A stretch of DNA of 64,000 bases from NCBI RefSeq assembly GCF_030125375.1, contig NZ_JASJUU010000003.1, positions 696,247-760,246 of the forward strand, in the 5' to 3' direction. The notes beneath the pieces are model-generated. The model saw only the letters and a program-made list of their open reading frames with translations, searched no databases and had not been told where the DNA came from. Numbering within the stretch: position 1 is the first letter of the stretch; the number at the start of each line of letters is the position of its first letter. A program made the translations under genes and the position numbers. The stretch comes from Pseudoalteromonas umbrosa. GTDB taxonomy: Bacteria; Pseudomonadota; Gammaproteobacteria; Enterobacterales; Alteromonadaceae. Below are positions 47,219 through 56,974 of the stretch, in pieces.

Positions 47219-48187
47219 ATGAAAAATTTGGGTTATATAGCATTAATTGCAGGGTTTTCTTTTACAGCTAATGCACTTCCTACCTGTCCAAACTTAGCAT
47301 GGCTTGAGGCTAAGTTTACTAAACCTGACATGCCAAACACAGAATATAGAAACCGATTAAATAAATTGATCACATGGCTGCCTGCGTTTCATATGGTGCA
47401 CGATGAGATTTCGGCTGAAGGACAAGCACTGACCGTTACGGCTAAATTTGACTATGGGGCCGTTGCTCATAAAGATCTAGAATATGAAACAGTGAAGTTT
47501 TATATTCGCTCAGAGCAGGATACTCAATGGCGCTTCTTGGCAGACGCAGTGACTAACCGCGATGGAAAAGCCAGCGTTTCCTTGCCAGCTTTACAAGCGG
47601 GGCAGTATCGTATTTATGCGGGCGTTCCCGCAGATAACTCAGGTGCTGAAGGTTATGTGACAGTGGTTCAAGCTGGTACACAAGCAGTGCTTTTTGATAT
47701 TGATGGCACGTTAACTGAGTCGGATGCTGAGCAAATTGGGGACTATACGGGGATTGATCGAGCGGATGAAAAAGAGGGCGCATATTCGTTAGTGCGTCGA
47801 TATTTGGATCTGGGTTATCAACCTGTTTACCTTACCGCCCGAGTATACTGGTACGCTAAAGGAACACGAGATTGGTTGAACTGGATGGGTTTACCGCAAG
47901 GCTTTTTAAGAACATCACTGAGTAATGAAACGAGTTTATTTCGCACTGCTGAATATAAAACAGCGGAAATAAATCGATTACAATCGCAGGGGCTGGATAT
48001 TGTTCGCGCTTATGGAAATGCAAAAACAGATGCTGAAGCGTTTATACGTGCAGGGTTAGGCGCGAGTAATAGTTTTACTATTGGTACTGATGCGGGTCAC
48101 TATGGAACAACTCCGATTGAGGTCAATCATTACTTTCAACATATACAAACGCAGGTTGACGATTACCCTGCTGCTCAGTGTGAGTGA
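47219..48187 (+). CDS. Secreted lipin-like HAD phosphatase (LNS2/Smp2 type)
   Basis: A 322-residue protein with a signal peptide (YIALIAGFSFTANA) and the HAD catalytic loop AVLFDIDGTLTESD (DxDGT), followed by PVYLTARVYWYAKGTRDWLN and DIVRAYGNAKTDAEAFIRAG typical of the lipin/LNS2 (Smp2) HAD group. Probably a periplasmic phosphatidate or phospholipid phosphatase (inference). ATG 47219 is preceded by GGAA at good spacing; the 39-residue upstream extension is not convincing. Confidence 0.8.
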   Translation: MKNLGYIALIAGFSFTANALPTCPNLAWLEAKFTKPDMPNTEYRNRLNKLITWLPAFHMVHDEISAEGQALTVTAKFDYGAVAHKDLEYETVKFYIRSEQDTQWRFLADAVTNRDGKASVSLPALQAGQYRIYAGVPADNSGAEGYVTVVQAGTQAVLFDIDGTLTESDAEQIGDYTGIDRADEKEGAYSLVRRYLDLGYQPVYLTARVYWYAKGTRDWLNWMGLPQGFLRTSLSNETSLFRTAEYKTAEINRLQSQGLDIVRAYGNAKTDAEAFIRAGLGASNSFTIGTDAGHYGTTPIEVNHYFQHIQTQVDDYPAAQCE

Positions 48188-48204
48188 TATTGTTTATTGG
48201 AAAG

Positions 48205-48225
48205 GGCGACACCGTATTTGTCGCC
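48205..48225. terminator. Hairpin between convergent genes
   Basis: GGCGACA and TGTCGCC form a 7-bp stem with a 7-base loop (CCGTATT), ending one base before the M48 stop. Shared by the HAD and M48 genes. Confidence 0.7.
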
Positions 48226-49257
48226 TTAATTCACTTGGTATGTTTGCGCGTGTTTGATGCGCTCATCTAGGCTTGGGTGTGTGGAGAGATATTCAAGCCA
48301 AGTTGCGTCTTTTTCGCTTGTACTCTTGCGCGTTTCTGAGAGTGTTTTTAAGCGTTTTAAAGCATCGGCAAAATCTGCACTAGAATGACCAAGTCGGGCA
48401 AGGCGCTGTAGTGCAAATTCATCTGCTTCCCATTCCATTTTTTGGGAAAACTGGGCACCCATAATGAGGTTCCCTGAACCAATAATGAGTTCGAGTATGC
48501 CTTCCATATCGCCAAATATAAAGCTTATGGCAATGGTGCCTGCAAATGCCTGTGCTGCTAATCGAATACTATGTTTACCTTCAACGTGGCCAATTTCATG
48601 CAAAAATACGGCGCGAATGGCATTGGGGTTATCCTGAAGAGCTTCGATTAAGTCGTCAGTAATCACAATTTGACCATGTGGCAGTGCAAAGGCATTAGCT
48701 CCAAAATGCTCTGATGCATAAATATCTAATTGATACCGCTCTTTTGATAGTGCAACGGCGGCTAATGCTTCATCCCAAATAAGATGGATTTGATTTTGTG
48801 TCTCTGGCGGCAGTTCGCTTGGTGAGAGGAAGTTTTCCTCAATCAAATACATGGATTGCTGCCCCATGGTATCGACCATAGACTCAGGAACGTAATCTAC
48901 CAACCAAACTGCTGTGCTAGGGACCACTTTAAACAATAGAGCGCAAATTAACAGCGGTGTCAGCAGTAGTGCAGAGAAGATCATGACGTAATGACGCTCT
49001 AACTTTGCAATGCTCTTACGCTTTGTATGCGCAGGCCACACAAAGTCTGCGCTGTGGGGGACAAAGCGTTCACCGGAAGGAAATGTTGCTTGTGTAGCGA
49101 CGCCTGGAATGGGCGTCGCTAAGGATAAGCTATCAAGTGAGCAGCGCACCGCACGATTTAGATCGTAAGAAATATGTATTTGTCCGTTGTCGAGCAAGGC
49201 ATCTACTTCATAGGAAGCACTACTCGAAAATGGATAGAGTTGGCCACAAACTCGCAT
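48226..49257 (-). CDS. M48 family metallopeptidase
   Basis: A 343-residue membrane protein with a transmembrane helix (LLLTPLLICALLFKVVPS, about 95) and an M48 catalytic domain, FLHEIGHVEGKHSIRLAAQAF (HExxH) plus downstream EWEADEFAL ligand Glu. Related to HtpX/Oma1-like zinc proteases. It follows the DUF898 gene with only 2 bases between, so the two form an operon and probably a membrane-quality-control pair. Confidence 0.87.
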   Translation of the reverse strand: MRVCGQLYPFSSSASYEVDALLDNGQIHISYDLNRAVRCSLDSLSLATPIPGVATQATFPSGERFVPHSADFVWPAHTKRKSIAKLERHYVMIFSALLLTPLLICALLFKVVPSTAVWLVDYVPESMVDTMGQQSMYLIEENFLSPSELPPETQNQIHLIWDEALAAVALSKERYQLDIYASEHFGANAFALPHGQIVITDDLIEALQDNPNAIRAVFLHEIGHVEGKHSIRLAAQAFAGTIAISFIFGDMEGILELIIGSGNLIMGAQFSQKMEWEADEFALQRLARLGHSSADFADALKRLKTLSETRKSTSEKDATWLEYLSTHPSLDERIKHAQTYQVN

Positions 49258-49259
49258 GA

Positions 49260-50306
49260 TTAAGTCAGTGATACGTCTACATCAAATAGGTTTGATGCTT
49301 CGTCACCCAAGGATGACTCAGTGCTATCCATGGTATCAATGATGTCTTTAGCTGCGGGCATTAAAGTGACCGCTGTAGCTTCTGCTAGCACCTTAGTTTT
49401 ACGGATTTTTGCCCATGGGTATGCTAAGCCTAAGGTAAGGCCAATTGCGAGTATATTCGTCACCTCCACAATGGCAAAACGTGTCACAGATAAATTAGAG
49501 TGAAATTGTGCGATATCTTTTATCTCGGCAGAATTAAAGACATGGTTTCTAATAATGGCTTGATAAATAGCCTTTAAAAGATACATACAAGCAATGTATG
49601 CGGGTATCAAGGTCATGAGTACCTTAGGTGAGTCTTCAACGTTGCTGCCTGCAACAAAAAGTCCTGCAATGAACAGCGGTATAACTGCAAAAGAACTTAA
49701 TAGTGTGATTAGCAAAGCGCTCAAATATTTACTTGTTGAAAGCTTTGCAGAGAATTGTTTGTCACCAAATTTAATATTAGTGAGCAAGTATTCATCCATT
49801 TTTTTTAGTGTCCATGGCAGCAGTAGATACATGGTAAATACACATAAAATAGGCATTAGCAGAAATACTTTACACGCTCCGCCATAGCTTCCTTTAAAAT
49901 TAAAGCGAACATTTCTAAATCGTGTCATTCGCATGTTAAATCTAAAGCTTTGATTGATAAGCCAAGGTGCTAAAAATGTGATCATCACGGCCAATACAGC
50001 ACCAACTAGCGGGAAGTAATGTGTAAAAAACAGATAGATGACCAATAATATCGACGCAATGATCCGACCTTTAAAAATTTGTATCGGGGTTGCGAGGTAT
50101 TCGAAGCGGTGCTTATCAATATGCGTATTGCTAAAAAAATATTGTTTAGTTCTAACGGTTGCCCATGCTGAATAAATCCCCAGGGTGACAATACTGAGTA
50201 ATAAGTTGACAATCCAAATACCGAAAAAGTCTTTACTATTACCAGAAAAGTGCACTAAAGAAGGGGTGCTTGGGCCTAGTTGTACAGGCTGGCTAGCGGT
50301 GTCCAT
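49260..50306 (-). CDS. YjgN-like DUF898 membrane protein
   Basis: A 348-residue multi-helix membrane protein of the DUF898 (YjgN) family: FFGIWIVNLLLSIVTLGIYSAWATVRTKQYFFSNT, repeated later as NILAIGLTLGLAYPWAKIRKTK. Six to seven hydrophobic segments. Upstream partner of the M48 peptidase gene; paired occurrence is common in Proteobacteria. Function unknown. Confidence 0.9.
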   Translation of the reverse strand: MDTASQPVQLGPSTPSLVHFSGNSKDFFGIWIVNLLLSIVTLGIYSAWATVRTKQYFFSNTHIDKHRFEYLATPIQIFKGRIIASILLVIYLFFTHYFPLVGAVLAVMITFLAPWLINQSFRFNMRMTRFRNVRFNFKGSYGGACKVFLLMPILCVFTMYLLLPWTLKKMDEYLLTNIKFGDKQFSAKLSTSKYLSALLITLLSSFAVIPLFIAGLFVAGSNVEDSPKVLMTLIPAYIACMYLLKAIYQAIIRNHVFNSAEIKDIAQFHSNLSVTRFAIVEVTNILAIGLTLGLAYPWAKIRKTKVLAEATAVTLMPAAKDIIDTMDSTESSLGDEASNLFDVDVSLT

Positions 50307-50489
50307 GTAATTATTCTCCTTAAAATACGCTCATATAATACACTTAATGTTTCAAAAAAGGCAACGTATTGCGTATTTCAATGCAAATATTTATCGATAA
50401 AAATTACGACAGTTGAAATTAATATTCTCTAGATTAAGCTGTAAAACTATATGAATGTAAAAGATAAATGATCCAGTAGAGGCGGTTAA

Positions 50490-51362
50490 ATGGGAAAGGA
50501 TGAGTTTGTGATTCGGGCAATGACCGATGATGAAATAGGCATTGCCATTAAATGGGCTGCACAAGAAGGATGGAATCCGGGGCACTGTGATGCGAAAAGT
50601 TACGCTATAGCAGATCCGCAAGGTTTTATGATTGGTCTACTTAATGATGAGCCAATCGCAGTGATTTCGGCCATTAAATATGACGATAGTTTTGGGTTCA
50701 TTGGGTTTTACATCGTTAAGCCAGAATATAGAGGGCAGGGTTTTGGTTATCGTATATGGCAAGCCGCCATGGCCTATTTATCTGGTTGCAATATCGGTTT
50801 AGATGGGGTGGTGGAACAGCAAGGTAACTACCGAAAATCAGGGTTTGAGCTTGCATATCGTAATATTCGATATCAAGGCAAATTTAATGCAGAGCTACTT
50901 GCAGATATGAAAGTAACCTTTGATGGAAAAGTCTGTGAAGTTGACGAGCAGGAGATCCAAGCTTATGAAAAACCATTTTTCCCCGCATGTCGAGCTGACT
51001 TCAACCATCAATGGCGAATACAGCCTAATGCACATGTGGTAAGTATATTAAGTCAAGAAACTATCACTGGTTCTGGAGTGATCAGAGCCTGTGAAGAGGG
51101 TTATAAAATAGGCCCTCTATACGCTGATAATACGGATACGGCAAAAGCGCTTATGCATGCTTTGCTTGGAAAAGTGACTGTAGACACTAATGAGTCTGTC
51201 ATCGTCTTTTTAGATACACCAGAGCCGAATCAAAGTGCGGTACAGTTAGCGGAGTCATTGGAAATGACGAAGGTTTTTGAAACCGCCAGAATGTACACTG
51301 CCGATGAACCCAAACTTCCAATTGCACGAACATATGGTGTAGCCTCATTTGAAATTGGTTAG
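50490..51362 (+). CDS. GNAT acetyltransferase with C-terminal YitH-like domain
   Basis: A 290-residue protein: an N-terminal GNAT domain (FIGFYIVKPEYRGQGFGYRIWQAAM supplies the RGQGFG loop) and a C-terminal domain (ETITGSGVIRACEEGYKIGPLYAD, VIVFLDTPEPNQSAVQLAESL) of the Acetyltransf_18/YitH type. Substrate unknown. GAGGCGGTTAA precedes the ATG. Confidence 0.88.
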   Translation: MGKDEFVIRAMTDDEIGIAIKWAAQEGWNPGHCDAKSYAIADPQGFMIGLLNDEPIAVISAIKYDDSFGFIGFYIVKPEYRGQGFGYRIWQAAMAYLSGCNIGLDGVVEQQGNYRKSGFELAYRNIRYQGKFNAELLADMKVTFDGKVCEVDEQEIQAYEKPFFPACRADFNHQWRIQPNAHVVSILSQETITGSGVIRACEEGYKIGPLYADNTDTAKALMHALLGKVTVDTNESVIVFLDTPEPNQSAVQLAESLEMTKVFETARMYTADEPKLPIARTYGVASFEIG

Positions 51363-51464
51363 TGATGATTCTAGCTCATACTATGCCTATTTTTATATGA
51401 GCAAGGTCAGGCTCGTTCATAAAGCGCATCTTGCTTAAGCATAGATGCAAATATAAGGAATCTT

Positions 51465-52319
51465 ATGACAACACAAAATGCGGTTTTTGTTCTTTTTTGT
51501 GGTGATGAAATCACATTCACTGACGAAGATTATGCGCCCTCCTCGCTTCAATCTGAGGGATATATTCATGCGTGTACCGCTGTACAAGTAGAGGCTGTAT
51601 ATCGACGATTTTATGCAAACTTAGACTCAGTAAAAGTGGCGGTGATTGATCCGCGGCGTGTTAAAGCTAAGCTTGTTTTTGAAGCTCCTTCAGAACCTAT
51701 GGACGAACATACAGGGTTTCCACATATTTACGGCAAACTCAATCAGAATGCTATAGTTGATATTGTTGATTATCAGTTATTTACTCATCAAGAGATCACA
51801 CCGACTATCCTCGATGTACTTGCCCACTATCGCTTCGAGCGCTTACCTGTTGAGGGGACCTTGTATAAAAGTACTTGGCGTGCTGAAGATGAATTAGGTG
51901 ACAGTGTGCCAGTCGGTACTGCTATGATAGGGATGTACTGTAATGCTTTAAAAAGTGTGTCTTGCTTTCATCGCCTAGCACATGATGAGGTTTGGCACTT
52001 TTATCAAGGCGATGCATTTAACCTTTATTTGCTTTACCCCGATGGCCGGTCAGAAACAATTGTAATGGGCACCGATTTTTCAAAAGGTCAACATGTCCAG
52101 ATAAGAGTTCCTGCTGGAGTATGGCAAGCGGGCGAATTGGCAGCTGGTGGGCAGTATGCATTGTTTGGTTGCACAATGGCACCAGGCTTTACTGGGGAGT
52201 GTTTCGAAGCTGCTGACCATCAAGCGCTTAAACAAAGTTATCCAGAAATGGTTGCTGTGTGTGATAGGCTCGCTGTAAATAATCAAGAAACAAAAATGCC
52301 CTCTGGGTTTGTCTCTTAA
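51465..52319 (+). CDS. Fusion protein: DUF952 plus DUF985 cupin
   Basis: A 284-residue cytosolic protein. The N-terminal half (FVLFCGDEITFTDEDYAPSSLQSEGYIHACT, GFPHIYGKLNQNAIVDI) is DUF952; the C-terminal half (FERLPVEGTLYKST, FHRLAHDEVWHFYQGDAF, VPAGVWQAGELA, FGCTMAPGF) is the DUF985 cupin. The two normally occur as separate proteins. Fusion suggests a shared small-molecule substrate. The C-terminal cupin has His residues that could bind a metal. Confidence 0.87.
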   Translation: MTTQNAVFVLFCGDEITFTDEDYAPSSLQSEGYIHACTAVQVEAVYRRFYANLDSVKVAVIDPRRVKAKLVFEAPSEPMDEHTGFPHIYGKLNQNAIVDIVDYQLFTHQEITPTILDVLAHYRFERLPVEGTLYKSTWRAEDELGDSVPVGTAMIGMYCNALKSVSCFHRLAHDEVWHFYQGDAFNLYLLYPDGRSETIVMGTDFSKGQHVQIRVPAGVWQAGELAAGGQYALFGCTMAPGFTGECFEAADHQALKQSYPEMVAVCDRLAVNNQETKMPSGFVS

Positions 52320-52394
52320 GCAAGTGGTGGCAGCCTAAAAAGGATTATTTGGCCTCTCGTCTTTGTTCCTCTATATTCAATAGATGATTAATAA

Positions 52395-53423
52395 ATGGGA
52401 ACTGGTTTGATAGGTCAGGTAGTCATCATCGCCATTGGGCTATTATTTTCATCGATACTTAATGCAAGTCCTTCTATTGAGCAGCAAATGGAAATGCTGC
52501 AAGAAGCGGAAGATTATCTAACGGTGAAGCCATCTCAATCATTGCGCATTCTTGCATTGAGCTCTGATGTCGAAAAATTGCCATTGGGGCTTCAGATCCG
52601 CTGGCACGTTTTGCGTGTTAGGGCATCTGTACCAACTAATCAGTTAATGCTACTTGAGCAATCATTAAAAGCGCTGTTTGCATTTAGTGCACACCCCTAT
52701 TTCGAAGATAAATTGCCAAGCATACTCAGTGCACTGGGTATTTGGTTGCGCCGTAAAGGGCACCTACAAGAGGCTGATATCAGTTTGCAATGCGCTTTAC
52801 AGTACGCACAAAATGAATCTCAGCGGCTTACGTTAATTAATAGCAGAGCATTAGTGGCAAGACATATGGGTAAGTATCCAGATGCAATTTCACTTTACCA
52901 AGAAGCTGCTTTATTGGCACAACAGCAACACAATGCATCGATGATGGCGACCATTAATAATAATTTGGGGGCGATAGCTTTAGATTTGGCTAATTATGAT
53001 GAAGCTGATGTATATTTTCGTGCTGCATTGGCTGGATATCAGCGCATTGATAAACGTTCAGGTCACATTACCGCAGGGACCAATCTATTGTTTTTATTTC
53101 TTTTAAAGGGCGAAATGCTCAACTATCAGCGCCTTTATTCACCGATAAAAGCGCTGACGGATGGCTTTCCCAATCAATCCAAAAAAGCACTTTTAACTTG
53201 GATAAATACTGCGCATTTAGTTAAGCAGGGGGGACATATATCAGGCCAAGCACGTCAAAACTTACAAGTTGCTTATACACAGTTAGAAAGTCATCAAGTC
53301 AAATTATTGGTTGTCACGCACTTGGTTCCGATTGTACAAGTTACGCTGCCAGCTTTGCCTACACGCAAATCAACGCCGTTTTTGGCACCGTGGTTTAAGA
53401 AGGTACAAGACTGTCGCTGGTAA
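52395..53423 (+). CDS. Tetratricopeptide-repeat secreted protein
   Basis: A 342-residue protein with a probable signal peptide (IAIGLLFSSILNAS) and three or more TPR-like repeats (MGKYPDAISLYQEAALLAQ, NNLGAIALDLANYDEADVYFRAALAGYQ). Resembles the sensory TPR domain of histidine kinases but lacks one. Likely a protein-interaction factor; partner unknown. Confidence 0.75.
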   Translation: MGTGLIGQVVIIAIGLLFSSILNASPSIEQQMEMLQEAEDYLTVKPSQSLRILALSSDVEKLPLGLQIRWHVLRVRASVPTNQLMLLEQSLKALFAFSAHPYFEDKLPSILSALGIWLRRKGHLQEADISLQCALQYAQNESQRLTLINSRALVARHMGKYPDAISLYQEAALLAQQQHNASMMATINNNLGAIALDLANYDEADVYFRAALAGYQRIDKRSGHITAGTNLLFLFLLKGEMLNYQRLYSPIKALTDGFPNQSKKALLTWINTAHLVKQGGHISGQARQNLQVAYTQLESHQVKLLVVTHLVPIVQVTLPALPTRKSTPFLAPWFKKVQDCRW

Positions 53424-53467
53424 TGACAGAATGTGATTTTTAAATGCCAAGCCAAGGAGAATACAGA

Positions 53468-54022
53468 GTGAATTCAATTACGATCATAGATTATCAACCA
53501 AGGTGGGTAGATGAATTTCATGAAATTAAAGCAGATTTGCAATGGTTACTTGGTAACTTAGCAGTCGATATAGATCACATTGGTTCGACAGCTATTGTTG
53601 GGCTTGCTGCCAAAGACATCATTGACGTCCAAGTAAGTGTAAAGGCCCTTGACACTCCATTGCTAGTTGCTGCATTTCAAAAAGGTGGATATGTTTATCG
53701 TGGTGATATTACGCACGACAATTTGGTAGGCTATCAAGACCAAGGCAAAGAGATGCAAAAACTATATTTTCGTGAACCAAAAGGTGCTAGACAAGCTCAT
53801 ATTCATGTGAGGGAAGTTGGTCGCGTTAACCAGCTATATGCATTATTGTTCCGTGACTTCTTGCGTAAAAATGAGGCCATTGCGATGGCTTATGAAAAAA
53901 TAAAAAGGTCGCTTGCTAAGCGTTTTCCAAACGATATAGACGCATACTACGAAATTAAAGACCCTTATATGGATACGCTTTTTTGCGCTGCGAGCTTGCT
54001 AGAGGCTAAAAGTAAAACATAA
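53468..54022 (+). CDS. GrpB family protein (GTG start)
   Basis: A 184-residue GrpB/UPF0157 protein with the signature DHIGSTAIVGLAAKDIIDVQV and QAHIHVREVGRVNQLY. I start at GTG 53468: a strong AAGGAGA ends 7 bases upstream, and the residues that follow (NSITIIDYQPRWVDEF) align with the start of the paralogue at 39580. A frame from ATG 53444 adds 8 residues. Nucleotidyltransferase-like; substrate unknown. Probably co-transcribed with the next gene. Confidence 0.87.
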   Translation: MNSITIIDYQPRWVDEFHEIKADLQWLLGNLAVDIDHIGSTAIVGLAAKDIIDVQVSVKALDTPLLVAAFQKGGYVYRGDITHDNLVGYQDQGKEMQKLYFREPKGARQAHIHVREVGRVNQLYALLFRDFLRKNEAIAMAYEKIKRSLAKRFPNDIDAYYEIKDPYMDTLFCAASLLEAKSKT

Positions 54023-54049
54023 TAAATCGACAAACATCGGGATGTTCAT

Positions 54050-54541
54050 ATGGATATAAAAACAAATTGGCTCGAGATTAAAAGGTTATTTAGATGTTCA
54101 TTTAAATCATCATTCCACTATGCGATTGCCAGTGTTAAAGAAGATGGCAGTCCACACATCACCCCTATCGGCTCACTTATTCTGACTGAGCCAGGAAAGG
54201 GTTATTATTTTGAAAAGTTTACTTCTCAGCTACCTAAGTCGGCTTGTTCCCGTCAAAGGGTGTGTATTTTAGCGGTGAATGGCAGTATGTGGTTTTGGAT
54301 TAAGTCATTAATTAAAGGTGAGTTTGGCACTCGACCTGCAGTTAGATTATATGGCACTTTAGGCGATTTACGGGATGCCACTGAGAGCGAAAAAGCGCGT
54401 TTTCAGAGGCGAGTGAGTAAAACCCGTTTTACGCGTGGTTATAAACTACTGTGGAAGAATATGTCTAAAGTGCGTGAGATAGAGTTTGATAAAGCCGAAC
54501 AAGTTAAGATTGGGGTAATGACAAAGCAGTTTTTCAACTAA
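54050..54541 (+). CDS. Pyridoxamine 5'-phosphate oxidase-family protein
   Basis: A 163-residue split-barrel flavin-fold protein: FHYAIASVKEDGSPHITPIGSLIL and a YYFEKFTSQLPKSACS stretch are typical of the PNPOx-like family. Cofactor (FMN or F420/haem) not determined. Located 27 bases after the GrpB gene, so in the same operon. Confidence 0.82.
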   Translation: MDIKTNWLEIKRLFRCSFKSSFHYAIASVKEDGSPHITPIGSLILTEPGKGYYFEKFTSQLPKSACSRQRVCILAVNGSMWFWIKSLIKGEFGTRPAVRLYGTLGDLRDATESEKARFQRRVSKTRFTRGYKLLWKNMSKVREIEFDKAEQVKIGVMTKQFFN

Positions 54542-54549
54542 TTGATTAA

Positions 54550-54574
54550 ACCTCTGCACAGCTAGTGCAGAGGT
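54550..54574. terminator. Hairpin between convergent genes
   Basis: ACCTCTGCAC and GTGCAGAGGT form a perfect 10-bp stem with loop AGCTA, directly after the PNPOx-like stop and 7 bases before the DUF998 stop. Shared terminator of both convergent genes. Confidence 0.75.
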
Positions 54575-54580
54575 CACGTA

Positions 54581-55186
54581 TTAACTTTCTACCCACAACA
54601 TAATAGATAGCGTTGCTAGCCAAATGAGTTTGATCCAGTAAGACAGGCGCTGATATAAACCGACTAGGTTGGCTTTTTGTTTAAATGCAAGTGCCATTTT
54701 ATAAAGGTAATAACAGGCAGTCACGACACACAATCCAGAGAAAACCCGAAACCAAACCTCCAATTGACTGAATATCACTAGGGTCGGTGCAATAAGCAAA
54801 GACAAAAGCATGAAAAAGCCAGCATATGAATGCACTTGGCAATTAAAACTCGGTGCTGTTGTGTAAGGGTCTTTATCCATTGGAAAAAAGCCAGCAACCC
54901 ACGTACCAACTCCGTGAACAATGATCAACCAACCAACACAAATTAACAGCAATGACTCATGTGCGCTTTCTATAACCCCCCAACCAAATAAGCAAAATAA
55001 AAAGCCTAATGGATAATTGTTGATAAGTGGTGAGAGTTGTTCTGTTGGACTGCCTGCAGCTCCCAATTCGCTGCAAAATTGGGTTTTATGATTGTAGTTG
55101 GGATAAAAACGAGCGGCGATGTAAACCCCTAGCGTTATCCAAATTGTGGCAATTAAGCCACTAAGCAGCACGACACTGCCTTCCAT
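54581..55186 (-). CDS. DUF998 membrane protein
   Basis: A 201-residue protein with about six hydrophobic helices, matching DUF998 (FCSELGAAGSPTEQLSPLINNYPLG, VGTWVAGFFPMDKDP). The FPxD motif and the Pro/Asp-rich loop are conserved in the family. Function unknown. Single gene. Confidence 0.85.
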   Translation of the reverse strand: MEGSVVLLSGLIATIWITLGVYIAARFYPNYNHKTQFCSELGAAGSPTEQLSPLINNYPLGFLFCLFGWGVIESAHESLLLICVGWLIIVHGVGTWVAGFFPMDKDPYTTAPSFNCQVHSYAGFFMLLSLLIAPTLVIFSQLEVWFRVFSGLCVVTACYYLYKMALAFKQKANLVGLYQRLSYWIKLIWLATLSIMLWVES

Positions 55187-55306
55187 AGAGAACTCCTTGT
55201 TTTATTCACTGTTATTATGTTGAAAATAAACTACGTGAATGATTTGGCGGAGTCAATCTAAAATGATTGAAAATCAGTCAGACAATGAACAGGCTTTTTA
55301 TCGGAG

Positions 55307-56101
55307 TTAAAGGGCGTTCTGTTGCAATTTATTGTAAATTTCTTCAAAGACGTGGCTCTGTTCTGGAAAGTTTTCAATGCCGTGCTTAAATGTTTTACGT
55401 GCGCTGTCATAATCTTCTAAATTTATGTAGCACATACCTTTGTAGTACTGAGCAGTTATGCCTTTGGGGTGGATCTGTAAAGATTGATCAAAGTAATTAA
55501 TGGCCGTCTGAAAGTCGCCCATATCCATATAAGCAAAGCCAATGTTATCGATGGCTTCAAAGTATAATGGATATATGTTGATAGCTTGTTGGTACGCTTC
55601 AATTGCTTGCTTGTACTGGGCAGCCTGATTTAATGCATAGCCTTTTGTATATAGCGTATTTGCCCTAAAAATTAGGTCGTCTACTTTTTGATTTGTTGCT
55701 TCTGCATACTTATTAAAGTCATGGTGCTTTAAGTAATTTACATAGCCTTTCAGCTCTGCTTTTAATGGGGTGTCATTACCAATAAAGAGCCATTTCTGTT
55801 CTAAGTGTGCATGTGCGATTGTAGAGTGATAAGCCAATATTGATAATTTATCTAAGCTAGCCAAAGTAGGCTTTTGTTTTGTATTGCTGTACAGCAATAC
55901 GTGTATAGTGGAAGACTGCTCGTTAGTATCAATGTCTAAAATTTTGGCTGTACGCCAAATGCCATTCTCTTTCGTTGTGAATACATCACCAATATTGTAG
56001 TGATATGTTACTTTATAGTAAGCATTACTTGCTCTTACTTCCTCTGTAAGTAGGGGGAGAAATGTAAACAGTAGAAAGAATGATACTAGGGCGTTACGCA
56101 T
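55307..56101 (-). CDS. Secreted TPR protein
   Basis: A 264-residue protein with a signal peptide (NALVSFFLLFTFLPLL) and three C-terminal TPRs (YKQAIEAYQQAINIYPLYFEAIDNIGFAYMDMGDFQTAINYFDQSLQIHPKG, followed by YDSARKTFKHGIENFP). ATG 56101 preferred because it begins the signal peptide; a longer frame runs from 56191. Function unknown. Confidence 0.75.
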   Translation of the reverse strand: MRNALVSFFLLFTFLPLLTEEVRASNAYYKVTYHYNIGDVFTTKENGIWRTAKILDIDTNEQSSTIHVLLYSNTKQKPTLASLDKLSILAYHSTIAHAHLEQKWLFIGNDTPLKAELKGYVNYLKHHDFNKYAEATNQKVDDLIFRANTLYTKGYALNQAAQYKQAIEAYQQAINIYPLYFEAIDNIGFAYMDMGDFQTAINYFDQSLQIHPKGITAQYYKGMCYINLEDYDSARKTFKHGIENFPEQSHVFEEIYNKLQQNAL

Positions 56102-56191
56102 TATTAATACACTTATGTTTATAAATTGCTTTGCAGTAAGTAAATACTGACTTAGTTTACTGTTTATGGTGGCGGATTCTCTCAGATCCAT

Positions 56192-56564
56192 TGTGGTTTG
56201 TCATTAAAAACAGGGGAATTTACGTGATTTTTATTAAGAAATGATATTATTCATAATAACAAAATAAACACCTGTTGAGTATGTGTATGAAGTATGTACA
56301 TTTTCAGTGAAGCTAAAATTTTAGTCGAGGAGTTATGTGTTCTGATATAACCCGTTAACGAATGACTGTTACTGGCTTTTGAGAGAAGTACTTATGTTGA
56401 TTTTACGTCACGTCGGGCATGGCATTAATTTTTACCAACAAATAGCTCACGGTTAAACAATGATGTCCACGCGGGTAACTGCCTAAGATGCTTTATCAAG
56501 CGAGTGGTTTGAAAGCACTGTAGGTGAAAAGCATGCTGTATAGCGAGCTAGATTTACTTACAGA
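56192..56564. other. Gene-free stretch before the accessory block
   Basis: About 370 bases with no credible ORF. No repeat or terminator stands out. It separates the TPR gene from the HTH gene and may mark a boundary of the accessory block to the right. Confidence 0.45.
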
Positions 56565-56864
56565 TTACTTTTCATGTTTGAGCTTGTTCACTTTACGGTA
56601 CCTATGCAAGTTATTCTCTATTACCAATTCTCGCAGCGACTGAAGCTGCTCTTCTATGGCACTTAAATCAAACCTGCATGCGAGCGACCACTTTAAGTAA
56701 TCTTTATACTTTATATCACTTACGCCATTTTCGTAGTTTATAATTGTTGCTTCACTCGTCCCGAGTACTTTGGCCATTTGCTTCTGAGTCTTGTTTGCTG
56801 CGAGCCTCATTACCTTTAAGTCACTTAAGCTTTGCTCATCGTGCGGCCTAACTGTTTTATTCAA
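56565..56864 (-). CDS. XRE-family helix-turn-helix protein
   Basis: A 99-residue regulator with a Cro/CI-type HTH: LSDLKVMRLAANKTQKQMAKVLGTSEATIINYENG, with recognition helix SEATIINYENG. The C-terminal half is helical and basic (LHRYRKVNKLKHEK). Divergent from the 56975 gene with 110 AT-rich bases between, so it probably controls that promoter and its own. No paired toxin is obvious. Confidence 0.82.
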   Translation of the reverse strand: MNKTVRPHDEQSLSDLKVMRLAANKTQKQMAKVLGTSEATIINYENGVSDIKYKDYLKWSLACRFDLSAIEEQLQSLRELVIENNLHRYRKVNKLKHEK

Positions 56865-56974
56865 TGTCTCGCCCTACATACAAAAATGTTAATTAATCTA
56901 AAGATTTTTTTATGTTTAAGTATTTATTATTAAAATGTTAAAATATGTAAATACTATATATGGAGCATGACTGA

